From Bradyrhizobium centrolobii (GTDB taxonomy: Bacteria > Pseudomonadota > Alphaproteobacteria > Rhizobiales > Xanthobacteraceae), in the NCBI RefSeq assembly GCF_001641635.1, contig NZ_LUUB01000074.1, forward strand, positions 58,137 through 94,703: 36,567 nt of DNA, written 5' to 3'. Below the pieces are notes generated by a model. That model had not been told where the DNA came from. It ran no database searches and was given only the letters and a program-made list of their open reading frames with translations. This document shows positions 15,783 to 23,887 of the stretch, in pieces. Positions within the stretch are counted from its first letter, which is position 1, and every line of letters starts with the position of its first letter. The position numbers and the translations under genes were made by a program.

Positions 15783-16525
15783 CGCGTCCCATCCTGGAAG
15801 CCAAGGGTCTCCACGTCGCATTCAACGGGGTCAAGGCCGCAGACGACGTCAGCATCGCGATCCATGACGGCGAGTTCCTCGCGATCATCGGCCCGAACGG
15901 GTCGGGCAAGACGACGCTGCTCAACATCTGCACGGGCTATATTCGTCCGAGGTCGGGCAGCGTGCTGCTCGACGGTCACGACATCACCCGCCTGTCGCCG
16001 CGCGCGATCGCGCGCCGAGGTGTCGCGCGCGCGTTCCAGATCCCGCAGCTCTTCTCCGCCCAGCGCGTGATCGACAACATGATGTTGGCGCTGGCGGCAA
16101 CCGATGGTCTGTGGAGCGCGGTCCGGCCGCTGGAAACGGCGACGCGGCGCGACGAGGCAAAGGCCTTGCTCGATCTGGTCGGGCTCGCCGGTGATGCCGA
16201 TCGGATCAGCAGCGCGCTGCCTGAAGGTCATCGCAAGCTGCTGGATATCGCGGTGGCATTGGCGCTCAAGCCGCGGCTCCTGCTATTGGACGAGCCGACG
16301 AGTGGCGTCAGTGCCCTCGAACGCTTCCCGCTGATGGAGGCGCTGATGAGCGCGCTGCGCCAGCGTGGCATCACGGCGCTGTTCGTCGAGCACGATATGG
16401 ACGTGGTCGCCCGTTATGCGAGCCGGGTGCTGGTGTGGAATGCCGGTAATATCATGGCCCAGGGGCGGCCCGATGAGGTGTTCAGCAACGCGCAAGTTCG
16501 CCAACGTGTCGTGGGAGTAGCCTGA
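15779..16525 (+). CDS. LivG-type ABC ATPase
   Basis: A 248-residue ATP-binding subunit. Walker A is GPNGSGKT near residue 40, the Q-loop follows FQIPQLF, Walker B is LLLLDEPTSGVSALE near 180, and the H-loop is FVEHDMD. The signature motif reads LPEGHRKLLDIAVAL, where LivG proteins usually have LSxGxQRxLEIA; it is diverged but keeps the Gly. ATG 15779 overlaps the livM stop (ATGA). It pairs with the next ATPase to energise import. Confidence 0.9.
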   Translation: MTRPILEAKGLHVAFNGVKAADDVSIAIHDGEFLAIIGPNGSGKTTLLNICTGYIRPRSGSVLLDGHDITRLSPRAIARRGVARAFQIPQLFSAQRVIDNMMLALAATDGLWSAVRPLETATRRDEAKALLDLVGLAGDADRISSALPEGHRKLLDIAVALALKPRLLLLDEPTSGVSALERFPLMEALMSALRQRGITALFVEHDMDVVARYASRVLVWNAGNIMAQGRPDEVFSNAQVRQRVVGVA

Positions 16526-17217
16526 TGCTCAGTCTCGACAAGGTCAGCGTCTCGATCGAGGGCGTCCGCGTGCTGCGCGGGGTCAGTTGCGAGATCATCG
16601 CGCGAAAGACGACGGTGTTGATCGGCCGCAACGGCGCCGGCAAGACCACGACGCTTCGTGCGATCATGGGTCTCATCGCGCATGACGAAGGCACGATCCG
16701 CCTCGATGCCGACGATCTCGGCAGCAGGCCCGCCTATACCCGCGCGCGGGCCGGCATCGGCTACGCGCCGGAGGACCGTCGGCTGATTCCGGAGTTGAGC
16801 GTCGAGGAGAACATCCGTCTTCCGGCGCTGGCTCTGAAGCTCGACCGTGCCGAAATCGCGCACAGGCTCGACGAGATCTATCAGCTATTGCCCGAGTTGC
16901 ACGTGATGCGCTCCAGGCCCGCCGGCGGCGTTTCCGGAGGGCAGGGCAAGATGGTCGCGCTGGGCCGTGCGCTGACGGTGGCGCGCAAGGTCCTGCTGCT
17001 CGACGAACCCTTCCAGGGCCTGGCGCCGGCCCTCGCGCTGGACTATGCGCGCACGCTCGGCGAGTTGCGCAAGCACCGGCCAGAGCTCGCCATGCTGATT
17101 ACCGAGTCTTCGCCGACGCTGCTCGACCGGATCGCCGACAGGACGCTTCAGATCGAGCGCGGTGAAGTCCTGGCCACATCGACCAAGGAGAGGGAATTCC
17201 ATGTTGCTGCAATTTGA
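16525..17217 (+). CDS. LivF-type ABC ATPase
   Basis: A 230-residue ATP-binding subunit, normal length for LivF. Walker A is GRNGAGKTT near residue 35, the family's IGYAPEDRRLIPELSVEENI is in the middle, the signature is VSGGQGKMVALGRAL, and Walker B is VLLLDEPFQGLAPAL. The H-loop His is replaced: the strand reads MLITESSPTLLDR, with Ser where 'E-Q/H' normally follows. This may matter for hydrolysis but is seen in some LivF proteins. Start ATG 16525 shares a base with the livG stop (TGATG). Confidence 0.9.
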   Translation: MLSLDKVSVSIEGVRVLRGVSCEIIARKTTVLIGRNGAGKTTTLRAIMGLIAHDEGTIRLDADDLGSRPAYTRARAGIGYAPEDRRLIPELSVEENIRLPALALKLDRAEIAHRLDEIYQLLPELHVMRSRPAGGVSGGQGKMVALGRALTVARKVLLLDEPFQGLAPALALDYARTLGELRKHRPELAMLITESSPTLLDRIADRTLQIERGEVLATSTKEREFHVAAI

Positions 17218-17884
17218 TCGCCTCGCAAATGACCGGACAGACCGCGTCGGCGTCGAGATCCACTCTCTCATCATCGCAGGCTGGGCGGGCAGGGATGCCG
17301 CTGCCATCGAGCACCATATCGAGGAACTCGCCGCGCTCGGCATTTCACGTCCCTCGACGACGCCGCTCTACTACCGCGTCGCGGCCCAAACACTGACCCA
17401 GGAAAACCGCTTGACCGTGCTCGGCCCGGACAGTTCTGGTGAAGTCGAGCCGGTCATCGTGGCCATGGCAGACGGGCTCTGGGTCGGCATCGGGTCAGAC
17501 CATACTGACCGCAAGGCGGAAGCGTCGGGCATCGCTCTTTCGAAGCAGCTCTGCGGCAAGCCGGTCGGCTCGCAGCTCTGGTGTTATGGCAGTGTCGAAG
17601 ATCATTGGGACGAGCTGGTTCTTCGCTCGTGGGCGACGATCGACGGCAAGCGGGTTCTCTACCAGGACAGCCCGGTGTCCTCGCTGAGGACGCCGCGCGA
17701 TCTCATCCGGCGCCACACCGGCTCAAGCACGCTGCCGGCCGGCACGTTGATGTTTTGCGGCACGCCCGGTGCGATCGGTGGCATTCGGCCGGGGACGCGC
17801 TTTGAAATGGAGCTGAGTGATCCCGTGCTCGACCGCAAGCTGACGCACAGCTACGACGTCGACGTGCTGCCAGTCGTTTCCTGA
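17201..17884 (+). CDS. DUF2848 family protein
   Basis: A 227-residue protein with the hallmarks of DUF2848: ALGISRPSTTPLYYRVA, VGIGSDHTDRKAEASGIALS, KQLCGKPVG and HWDELVLRSW. The family has a fumarylacetoacetate-hydrolase-like look in GTLMFCGTPGAIGGIRPGTR, and no biochemical role is known to me. AAGGAGAGGG precedes ATG 17201, which overlaps the livF end by 17 bases. In proteobacterial genomes it frequently neighbours amidases and liv-type transporters, as here, which suggests a hydrolase step in a catabolic route. Confidence 0.85.
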   Translation: MLLQFDRLANDRTDRVGVEIHSLIIAGWAGRDAAAIEHHIEELAALGISRPSTTPLYYRVAAQTLTQENRLTVLGPDSSGEVEPVIVAMADGLWVGIGSDHTDRKAEASGIALSKQLCGKPVGSQLWCYGSVEDHWDELVLRSWATIDGKRVLYQDSPVSSLRTPRDLIRRHTGSSTLPAGTLMFCGTPGAIGGIRPGTRFEMELSDPVLDRKLTHSYDVDVLPVVS

Positions 17885-17903
17885 TCCCGCCTCGCAAAAA
17901 ACG

Positions 17904-19265
17904 GTGTCCGTGACAGCAATGAACGGTCGACCCAACCAATCTGCCGTTGCACGCCTTGAGACCGCGCTGGCACGGATCCGGTCGCCGGAAGCGGAGAACG
18001 TCTTCACGGCGGTATTCGCGGACAGCGCCCGGTGGGAGGCCGAGGCCGCAGATCGACGCGCCGCTGCAGGTAGCCCTCGCGGCCCGCTCGATGGCCGTAT
18101 CGTTTCCGTGAAAGCGCTGTTCGGCGTTGCCGGTACCGTGACGAGTTCCGGATCTGCGGTCCTGCGCCGCCTGCCGCCGGCCGTTGAAGATGCTGAAGTC
18201 GTGAAACGGTTGCGGGCCGCGGGCGCCGTCGTCATCGGCAAGACACAGATGACCGAGTTTGCCTTTTCTGCGCTCGGCACGAATCCGCATGATGGCACGC
18301 CGGGCAATCCACGAGACCGCCAGCGCGCCCCAGGTGGCTCATCATCGGGCGCCGTGGTGTCGGTGATCGACGGCATGTCGGACATCGCCATAGGCAGCGA
18401 TACCGGCGGCTCCCTTCGAATCCCGGCCGCCCTGTCCGGCGCAGTCGGCTTCAAGCCAACCAGCGGATTCGTGCCGACCGCCGGCGCGTTCTCGCTGTCA
18501 TCGAGCCTCGATACGATCGGTCCGATTGCCTTGAACGTTGCCGACTGCTTCATGGCCGATCAGGTGCTTTCGGGGGAGGCCGCGCCGTCGCGGCTGCGGA
18601 GTGCCTCTCCCGGCACGCTCCGCCTCATCGTTGCCCGCGGGCGCTTGTTCGATCGCTGCGAGCCCGAGGTGCTCAGTGCGTTCGAGACTGCCATGGAGCG
18701 GCTTCGGTCGGCTGGCTTGCAGATCGAGGACGGTTCGATCGAAGCTGCTCTCGATCGTGTCGCGGGGATCGACCGGATCGGCACGTTTCCCTCCATCGAG
18801 GTCGGCGCGACGCTGCGTGGTCTCGGGCTGTCGAGCCTGGATGGGGTCGATCCGAAAACCCGCGTTCGCATCGAAGCCGGCGCCGCTATCCTCGGCACCG
18901 ACTATGTGCGCATGGTGCGTCTCCGGAAAGCGGCGATCCAGTCCTTTGAACAGTCCTTTGGCAACAACGAGGTTTTCGTCCTGCCGACGACGCCGATCCG
19001 TGCGCCGCTTCTGTCGTCGGTCGAGGAGGACGCGACATTTCACGCGTTCAACGGGCTCGTGCTGCGCAATCCTCGCGTCGCCAACATGCTGGACTGCCCG
19101 TCGATTTCGTTGCCTTTGCCGTTCAGCGCGGGGCTGCCAGTTGGGCTCATGCTGATCGGCCGACGAAATGCGGACCGGCGCCTGTTGGAGATAGCATCCA
19201 GCGTGGAATGTATACTCGAAGCCGGTCCAGACAATTCGGGCAGACGTCTCAATACCTCGACATGA
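17904..19265 (+). CDS. Amidase signature family hydrolase
   Basis: A 453-residue amidase. The Ser-cisSer-Lys triad is visible: Lys in GRIVSVKALFGVAG (~70), the glycine/serine loop APGGSSSGAVVSV (~145), and the nucleophile region GSDTGGSLRIPAALSG (~165-180). It would cleave a carboxamide to acid and ammonia in the cytoplasm. The start is uncertain: GTG 17904 or ATG 17919, neither with a strong ribosome binding site, 20-35 bases after the DUF2848 gene. Its neighbours (DUF2848, importer) imply an amide substrate or intermediate. The length is slightly below the common 460-480, with no missing motif. Confidence 0.9.
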   Translation: MSVTAMNGRPNQSAVARLETALARIRSPEAENVFTAVFADSARWEAEAADRRAAAGSPRGPLDGRIVSVKALFGVAGTVTSSGSAVLRRLPPAVEDAEVVKRLRAAGAVVIGKTQMTEFAFSALGTNPHDGTPGNPRDRQRAPGGSSSGAVVSVIDGMSDIAIGSDTGGSLRIPAALSGAVGFKPTSGFVPTAGAFSLSSSLDTIGPIALNVADCFMADQVLSGEAAPSRLRSASPGTLRLIVARGRLFDRCEPEVLSAFETAMERLRSAGLQIEDGSIEAALDRVAGIDRIGTFPSIEVGATLRGLGLSSLDGVDPKTRVRIEAGAAILGTDYVRMVRLRKAAIQSFEQSFGNNEVFVLPTTPIRAPLLSSVEEDATFHAFNGLVLRNPRVANMLDCPSISLPLPFSAGLPVGLMLIGRRNADRRLLEIASSVECILEAGPDNSGRRLNTST

Positions 19266-19281
19266 ATCCAATGATGGCGTA

Positions 19282-19392
19282 GTGCGTGTCGTTCCGACCG
19301 GCGTGGAGCAGGTATTCGCGATGGACTACGATGCGTTCACCAAGCGGCTACGCACGAAGATCATGAAAGACTTCTGGGGGAGGGTTCCATGA
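19282..19392 (+). CDS. Short ORF translationally coupled to the exported lyase
   Basis: A 36-residue frame from GTG 19282 (or 23 residues from ATG 19321) ending in FTKRLRTKIMKDFWGRVP. Its TGA overlaps the ATG of the lyase (ATGA, 19389-19392). It could be a leader peptide for coupling, or the last codons of a lost gene, since the sequence looks protein-like (aromatic and basic) and the frame is open further upstream. No family is recognised. Confidence 0.3.
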   Translation: MRVVPTGVEQVFAMDYDAFTKRLRTKIMKDFWGRVP

Positions 19393-20876
19393 CCAAGCAA
19401 CATCTCGGACCGGTCGTGGCGGCAGCCACCCTGTTCTGCGCCTCCGTTGCCTATGCCCAACCAGCGCATGATGGCTTCTACTGGATCGGCGAGATGAACA
19501 AGGCTTCGGCGGTCATGGTTGTTGACACCAAGATCGTGGAACGGGATCTGGGTCGCAAGATTGCCGCGGCCGTCGCGAAGGTGATCCACGATGGCGAGCA
19601 GCCGGACGCATCCCGCCCTGATGATTACCTCCGCGTCGAACCCATGCTGATAGCGTCCGGGGGAGCCGACGTCACACGGCTGCACTCGGGCCGCAGTCGT
19701 CAGGACATGTATTCCACGTGGCAACGGCTGGTGTTGCGAGAGACGTACCTTGATAATGCGGCGAGCCTGAACGACTACCGAACAGCGCTGCTGAACCTTG
19801 CACGGACCGCGCCGGACGCCATCATGCCGGCCTTCACGATGGGTGTACAGGCGCAGCCGATTACGTTGGGCCACTACATCTCCGGCTATTTGGGCGCGCT
19901 TGAACGGCAAGCCCAGCGTGTCAAGGAAAGCTACGCACGTCTCAATCTCTCGCCGCTCGGAGCTGCCGCAGTCGGCACATCGAGCTTTCCCATCGATCGC
20001 AGGCAGCTCGCTGCTCTCCTTGGATTTGACGGTCCGATCGAGAATTCGTTCGATGCGAACCATGTCTCGCCATTCGACCTCGACGTCGAGGTCGCGGGGC
20101 TGGCAACCGCTTCCGCGATAACCAATGGCGCCCTGATGGCAGACCTTCTGGACCAGTATCGGCAGATCCGCCCCTGGTTCCTGCTGGCGCCCAGCGAGAC
20201 GACCCCGAGCAGCATCATGCCGCAAAAGCGGAATCCCTTCCCGATGTTGCTCGCCCGCGAACAAGCCACTCGGACTTTGGGGCTGGCTCAAAGCGCGGTC
20301 ATGCTCGCGCACAATATCGGGCCGGGCGTCATCGAATATCGCGGCGATGCTGCGAACAATGCGCTGCGGGAGGCCACGCAGCTACAGGCCGCCATGGCGA
20401 GCCTCGTTCGAACCCTGCGCTTCGATGCCTCCCGCGCGCTCGAGGAGGTGAATGGCGACTATGCAACGACGACCGAGCTGGCCGACGTGTTGCAGCGAGA
20501 GGCCAACGTCCCGTTCCGCGTCGGCCACCATTTCGCGTCCGAGCTCGTGAATTTCGGACGTGGTCACGGCCTTCGGGCGTCCGAATTGCCTTACGAGGAC
20601 GCAAAGAGAATCTTTGCGCAATCGACCAAGGGCCTGCTTGGTCAAGAGGCTGCCTTTCCGTTTTCCGAAGCCCGTTTTCGGGAAATCCTGACGCCCGAGA
20701 ACATGGTCCGCTCCAGCCGCGGCCTGGGCGGCCCACAATCAGCAGAAGTCGCCCGTATGCTCGTCGCCCAGGAAGCACAACTCGCGGCAGATAAAGGCTG
20801 GCTCGATGGTCGACGATCCGCCCTTGCGAAGGCATCCACGGAGCTGGATGTGGCATTCAATCGTCTCAAGGACTGA
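19389..20876 (+). CDS. Fumarase/argininosuccinate-lyase superfamily enzyme with a signal peptide
   Basis: A 495-residue lyase. The superfamily loop SSIMPQKRNPFPM is near residue 280, with argininosuccinate-lyase-like stretches LHSGRSRQDMY (~98-108), LSPLGAAAVGTSSFPIDRRQ (~190) and GHYISGYLGALER (~160). Unlike cytosolic ASL it begins MTKQHLGPVVAAATLFCASV followed by AYA-QPAHD, a normal Sec signal peptide cleaved near residue 23. GGGGGAGGG precedes the ATG by 4 bases. The enzyme would thus act in the periplasm, perhaps cleaving a C-N bond before import. Relatives outside arginine synthesis include EDDS lyase and cycloisomerases. Last gene of the plus-strand operon. Confidence 0.85.
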   Translation: MTKQHLGPVVAAATLFCASVAYAQPAHDGFYWIGEMNKASAVMVVDTKIVERDLGRKIAAAVAKVIHDGEQPDASRPDDYLRVEPMLIASGGADVTRLHSGRSRQDMYSTWQRLVLRETYLDNAASLNDYRTALLNLARTAPDAIMPAFTMGVQAQPITLGHYISGYLGALERQAQRVKESYARLNLSPLGAAAVGTSSFPIDRRQLAALLGFDGPIENSFDANHVSPFDLDVEVAGLATASAITNGALMADLLDQYRQIRPWFLLAPSETTPSSIMPQKRNPFPMLLAREQATRTLGLAQSAVMLAHNIGPGVIEYRGDAANNALREATQLQAAMASLVRTLRFDASRALEEVNGDYATTTELADVLQREANVPFRVGHHFASELVNFGRGHGLRASELPYEDAKRIFAQSTKGLLGQEAAFPFSEARFREILTPENMVRSSRGLGGPQSAEVARMLVAQEAQLAADKGWLDGRRSALAKASTELDVAFNRLKD

Positions 20877-20892
20877 AGGCTCCTGCAGCCTT
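20876..20892 (+). terminator. Hairpin after the exported-lyase stop
   Basis: AAGGCT-CCTGC-AGCCTT, a 6-pair stem beginning at the stop codon. There is no T-run, so termination is only suggested. The following 200 bases to 21087 hold no recognisable gene. Confidence 0.3.
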
Positions 20893-21087
20893 CAACCGTG
20901 AGACAAGCCGGACGAGGTGCCACATGTTCGCCGTCGCGATCCGCAGCAGGCCCTCCTTGCTCCTCTTGTGATTTCTCTTGGCTAGCGGACGTCAGCCAAA
21001 AACGTGTCGTCGAATCCGGCCGCACTTTTAGCCAGCGCGAATGGCGACGGCTAACTGGCGCGCGGGCGTGGCGCCTTTGTTTACGGA

Positions 21088-21450
21088 ATGGAGCTTTCTG
21101 GCTCTGCGGCCGATATAAAGGGGTCATCGATCAGTCAGCCGGGACCATTCAGCGCTCAAGACGTGTTTGGAACAAGGATTACCTCCTTCTTCCTTGCGAG
21201 CGCCAGGCTGGGTTATACCTCAGACAATTGGCTGTTCTATGTGAAGGGTGGCTATGCGGGAGCACACGTAAAAACGTCGGCCGTCGACACCGGGCCGCCC
21301 ACCACTGGCGCAGGTTATGATCAGCGTTGGCACCACGGCTGGAACCTGGGTGCTGGCGTCGAATATGGAATCACACCGAACTGGAGCATTGCACTCCAGT
21401 ACGACTACATCCAGCTTGCTTCACTTTACCTCGCGATACTCCCGAAATGA
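21088..21450 (+). pseudogene. Fragment of an Omp25/RopB-like outer-membrane beta-barrel protein
   Basis: The translated segment from about 21180 has clear beta-barrel strands: ASARLGYTSDNWLFYVKGGY, then GYDQRWHHGWNLGAGVEYGI and TPNWSIALQYDYIQL. This is the C-terminal half of the opacity/Omp25-type porins abundant in Bradyrhizobium. The signal peptide and first half are missing, and the last strand with terminal Phe is replaced after DYIQLA by unrelated codons. It therefore lost both ends; the right break is also where the opposing hydroxylase gene loses its normal end. Confidence 0.8.
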
Positions 21451-23074
21451 GCTGAATGAGATGCCAAGCCTCGGCCGGCGCACTGTTCGCTCGCCAAGCC
21501 ACGTGCTGATCGGGTCGCACCAGAACCAGACCGTGTTCGAAAATGACTGGCGTGTCCTGCGGGTCGACGTCTACGACAGCAAGCGGAATGCCGAGTGTCT
21601 TAGCGGTATTGACAATCGGTGCAACGTCAATGTCCCTGTTGCGACGAACGAGCGTGTAGTCCGGGCCGAGCACGTCGTAAATCGAGCGACCATCCGCCAG
21701 GAAGAAGTGCGGGAAACGGCAGCCCGGCACGGTCGACGGCGTAAAGGCACCCATTGCGTAGGGCGGTTGCGCTTCTTCGTCGTATGCGATCAGAGGCGAC
21801 TGATCGTAGTAATAGCCGAAATTGAGGCCTGAACAGCAATACTGGTTCACGTTGAGATCGTAGACCTTGCTGCCGATCTGGCGTCGGATTGTGTCTCCCT
21901 CGGGGCCCGCGGCCTCGATGTTCGGCGGTACTTCTCGACGATGCTTCGCCACTTCGAACGCGTGATTCATGGCGAAGCGCGAGACCTGGTCGGTGATGGG
22001 CATTCGCTCTGCTTCATACGCGTCAAGAATCGCGGGGGCACCCCACCCCTTGAGGCGGGAGGCCAGCAGCCATGCCAGATTGGCGGCATCCGCGATCCCG
22101 GCATTCATACCGTAGCCCGCGAATGGCACCCAGATGTGAGAGGAATCGCCGCAGAGGAAGACCCGCCGGTCCCGAAAGCGGTCGGAAATAAGTCGACGGC
22201 CGAACCAGTCCTCCTTCGAGATGATCTCGTAGGAGAAGTCAGGTCCGACGCCAAGTATCGTGCGAATTGACTGATCGCGGTCGACCGAATCGAAATCCGC
22301 TTCGTCGTCATTGAGATAATTGTGGACCAGCCAGGTCTCTCGGCCATCGATCGCATAGGCAATGCCGCATCGACGAGGGTTCATCGAGAAGTTACCCCAG
22401 GCGAGCGGCTTGGGCATCAGCTTGGCCAGCTCAGGCGCGCGCAGGTAGGTGGACTGCACACGCTGCACGACGGCGTCGCCCACCATCTTCGCGCCGATCT
22501 GCCGGCGCACCAGAGACCGGCCACCGTCGCAACCGATCATATACTGCGCGTGGAATGTAACGGCGCTGCCATTGTCCAGCGACGTTGCCCGTGCGGTCAC
22601 GGCGTCATCGTTCTGTTCGAAGCTTTCCAGTGAAGCCCGATTGACGATCCTGATGTTCGACATCGCAGCGGCGTGGTCAAACAAGATCGGTTCGAGGAAA
22701 ATCTGGTTGATGCGATGAGGCGGTTCGGGGGTCGGCCAGTCGGTATCGGGCCCCTGCTCGCCGGACCTTCGACCGTTCGCCGACGGGATAACGATGCGCG
22801 CCAGCTCCTGTCCGGTGGCCGTGGTCCGATACACGACGTCATGCGGATAGTCAGGCGGCAGCCCGTTGCTGCGGACTTTGACTGCGACGCCCAATCGTCT
22901 GAAAATTTCCATCGACCGTGCGGATACGTGATTGCATTTCACGTTGGGCGGTTCGCCCGCGGCTCGCTGCTCGACGATCACGACGTCGATGCCGCGTGAG
23001 GCGAGATCCATAGCAAGCGTCAGACCAACCGGCCCCGCTCCCACGATAAGTATACTAGACTTGATGCCCGACAC
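21371..23074 (-). CDS. FAD-dependent aromatic hydroxylase, C-terminus altered by a rearrangement
   Basis: A single-component flavoprotein monooxygenase of the PheA/TfdB type, using NAD(P)H to hydroxylate an aromatic ring. GAGPVGLTLAMDLASRG near residue 13 binds FAD; IGCDGGRSLVRRQIG is the DG motif; GDSSHIWVPFAGYGMNAGIA is the GD motif with family-typical helix. A thioredoxin-like C-terminal region follows (PGCRFPHFFLADGRSIYDVL). I chose GTG 23074 with AAGAGG upstream; an ATG at 23137 adds 21 residues. The last ~25 residues after AEAWHLIQ run antisense through the beta-barrel fragment and are not native, so the enzyme lost only its final few residues and may still work. Confidence 0.85.
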   Translation of the reverse strand: MSGIKSSILIVGAGPVGLTLAMDLASRGIDVVIVEQRAAGEPPNVKCNHVSARSMEIFRRLGVAVKVRSNGLPPDYPHDVVYRTTATGQELARIVIPSANGRRSGEQGPDTDWPTPEPPHRINQIFLEPILFDHAAAMSNIRIVNRASLESFEQNDDAVTARATSLDNGSAVTFHAQYMIGCDGGRSLVRRQIGAKMVGDAVVQRVQSTYLRAPELAKLMPKPLAWGNFSMNPRRCGIAYAIDGRETWLVHNYLNDDEADFDSVDRDQSIRTILGVGPDFSYEIISKEDWFGRRLISDRFRDRRVFLCGDSSHIWVPFAGYGMNAGIADAANLAWLLASRLKGWGAPAILDAYEAERMPITDQVSRFAMNHAFEVAKHRREVPPNIEAAGPEGDTIRRQIGSKVYDLNVNQYCCSGLNFGYYYDQSPLIAYDEEAQPPYAMGAFTPSTVPGCRFPHFFLADGRSIYDVLGPDYTLVRRNRDIDVAPIVNTAKTLGIPLAVVDVDPQDTPVIFEHGLVLVRPDQHVAWRANSAPAEAWHLIQLISGVSRGKVKQAGCSRTGVQCSSSV

Positions 23075-23142
23075 ATCCGCCTCTTGAGTTGGGAAATAAG
23101 AAAGAAGACACTCCTGGTCACTCGAAGAGCTGACCATGCCGG

Positions 23143-23163
23143 CCGGAGGAGCGAGCCCTCCGG
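23143..23163. terminator. Hairpin between the hydrolase and hydroxylase genes
   Basis: CCGGAGG-AGCGAGC-CCTCCGG forms a perfect 7-pair stem, 22 bases after the hydrolase stop on the minus strand. It could be an attenuator or mRNA stabiliser within the minus-strand operon. There is no T-run. Confidence 0.35.
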
Positions 23164-23184
23164 CGCTGTTACGACAATGTGAAC

Positions 23185-23886
23185 CTACGCGGTTGCCTTC
23201 CGAGGCTGAGAGGTATCCAGCCTGGCCAGCAGTTCGTCGGTCGAAATCACCTCGCCGAAATACTGCATGATTGCAGCCAGCGATGCGTTGTGCTCGGCAT
23301 CGGTATGTGTCGCGTTCGCATCCGACAGAAAGAACGTGCGATAGTTCAGCATCATCGCATCACGGGCAGATGCCTCGCAGCAGACGTTGGTCAAGGTGCC
23401 GACGATCGCGACAGTATCGATCCCGTTCTTGCGCAGGAGCGCATCGAGGTCCGAAGAAGCCTGTATGAACGCGCTGTAGCGGGTCTTTTGCAAGACGATG
23501 TCTTCGGGCTTCACCAGGAGATCGGCGTGAAGTTCGTGCCCCTTATGACCCGGGCTCAGTTCTCGAATCATGGCCTCCCGACGATCTGGCTTCATGAAGT
23601 ATTCGAACCAGGTGTTCCAGCTTTCCGTCTCTTCGTGGATGGTCATCTTGACCCAGACCACGACGCCTCCGCGCTCGCGGAAGCCCTGCGCGAGCTTGTT
23701 GATTTGCGGAATGATGTCCGTTGCGCCTGAAACCTCGGCTGGCATGCCGGGCAGCAGGAACGCATTCTGCATATCGATCACAACAAGAGCGGCGCGGGCA
23801 CCGTCAACGCGGCCATAAAGGCTCGGGCCGCCGCGGCGAAGGTTGACGCGCTGCATGACTTCGTCGGGTATGACGACCTTGTGCAT
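23185..23886 (-). CDS. Isochorismatase-like cysteine hydrolase
   Basis: A 233-residue hydrolase of the isochorismatase superfamily. The Asp-Lys-Cys triad: Asp38 in LVVIDMQNAFL, Lys in VLQKTRYSAF (~135), and the cysteine region GTLTNVCCEASARDAMML (~170). The family includes N-carbamoylsarcosine amidohydrolase, nicotinamidase, maleamate amidohydrolase and ureidoacrylate hydrolase, all cutting C-N amide bonds. Here it lies between an aromatic hydroxylase and an importer, fitting a late deamidation such as maleamate to maleate, but this is inference. The stop is followed by a hairpin. A full-length, intact gene. Confidence 0.88.
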   Translation of the reverse strand: MHKVVIPDEVMQRVNLRRGGPSLYGRVDGARAALVVIDMQNAFLLPGMPAEVSGATDIIPQINKLAQGFRERGGVVVWVKMTIHEETESWNTWFEYFMKPDRREAMIRELSPGHKGHELHADLLVKPEDIVLQKTRYSAFIQASSDLDALLRKNGIDTVAIVGTLTNVCCEASARDAMMLNYRTFFLSDANATHTDAEHNASLAAIMQYFGEVISTDELLARLDTSQPRKATA

Positions 23887-23887
23887 C

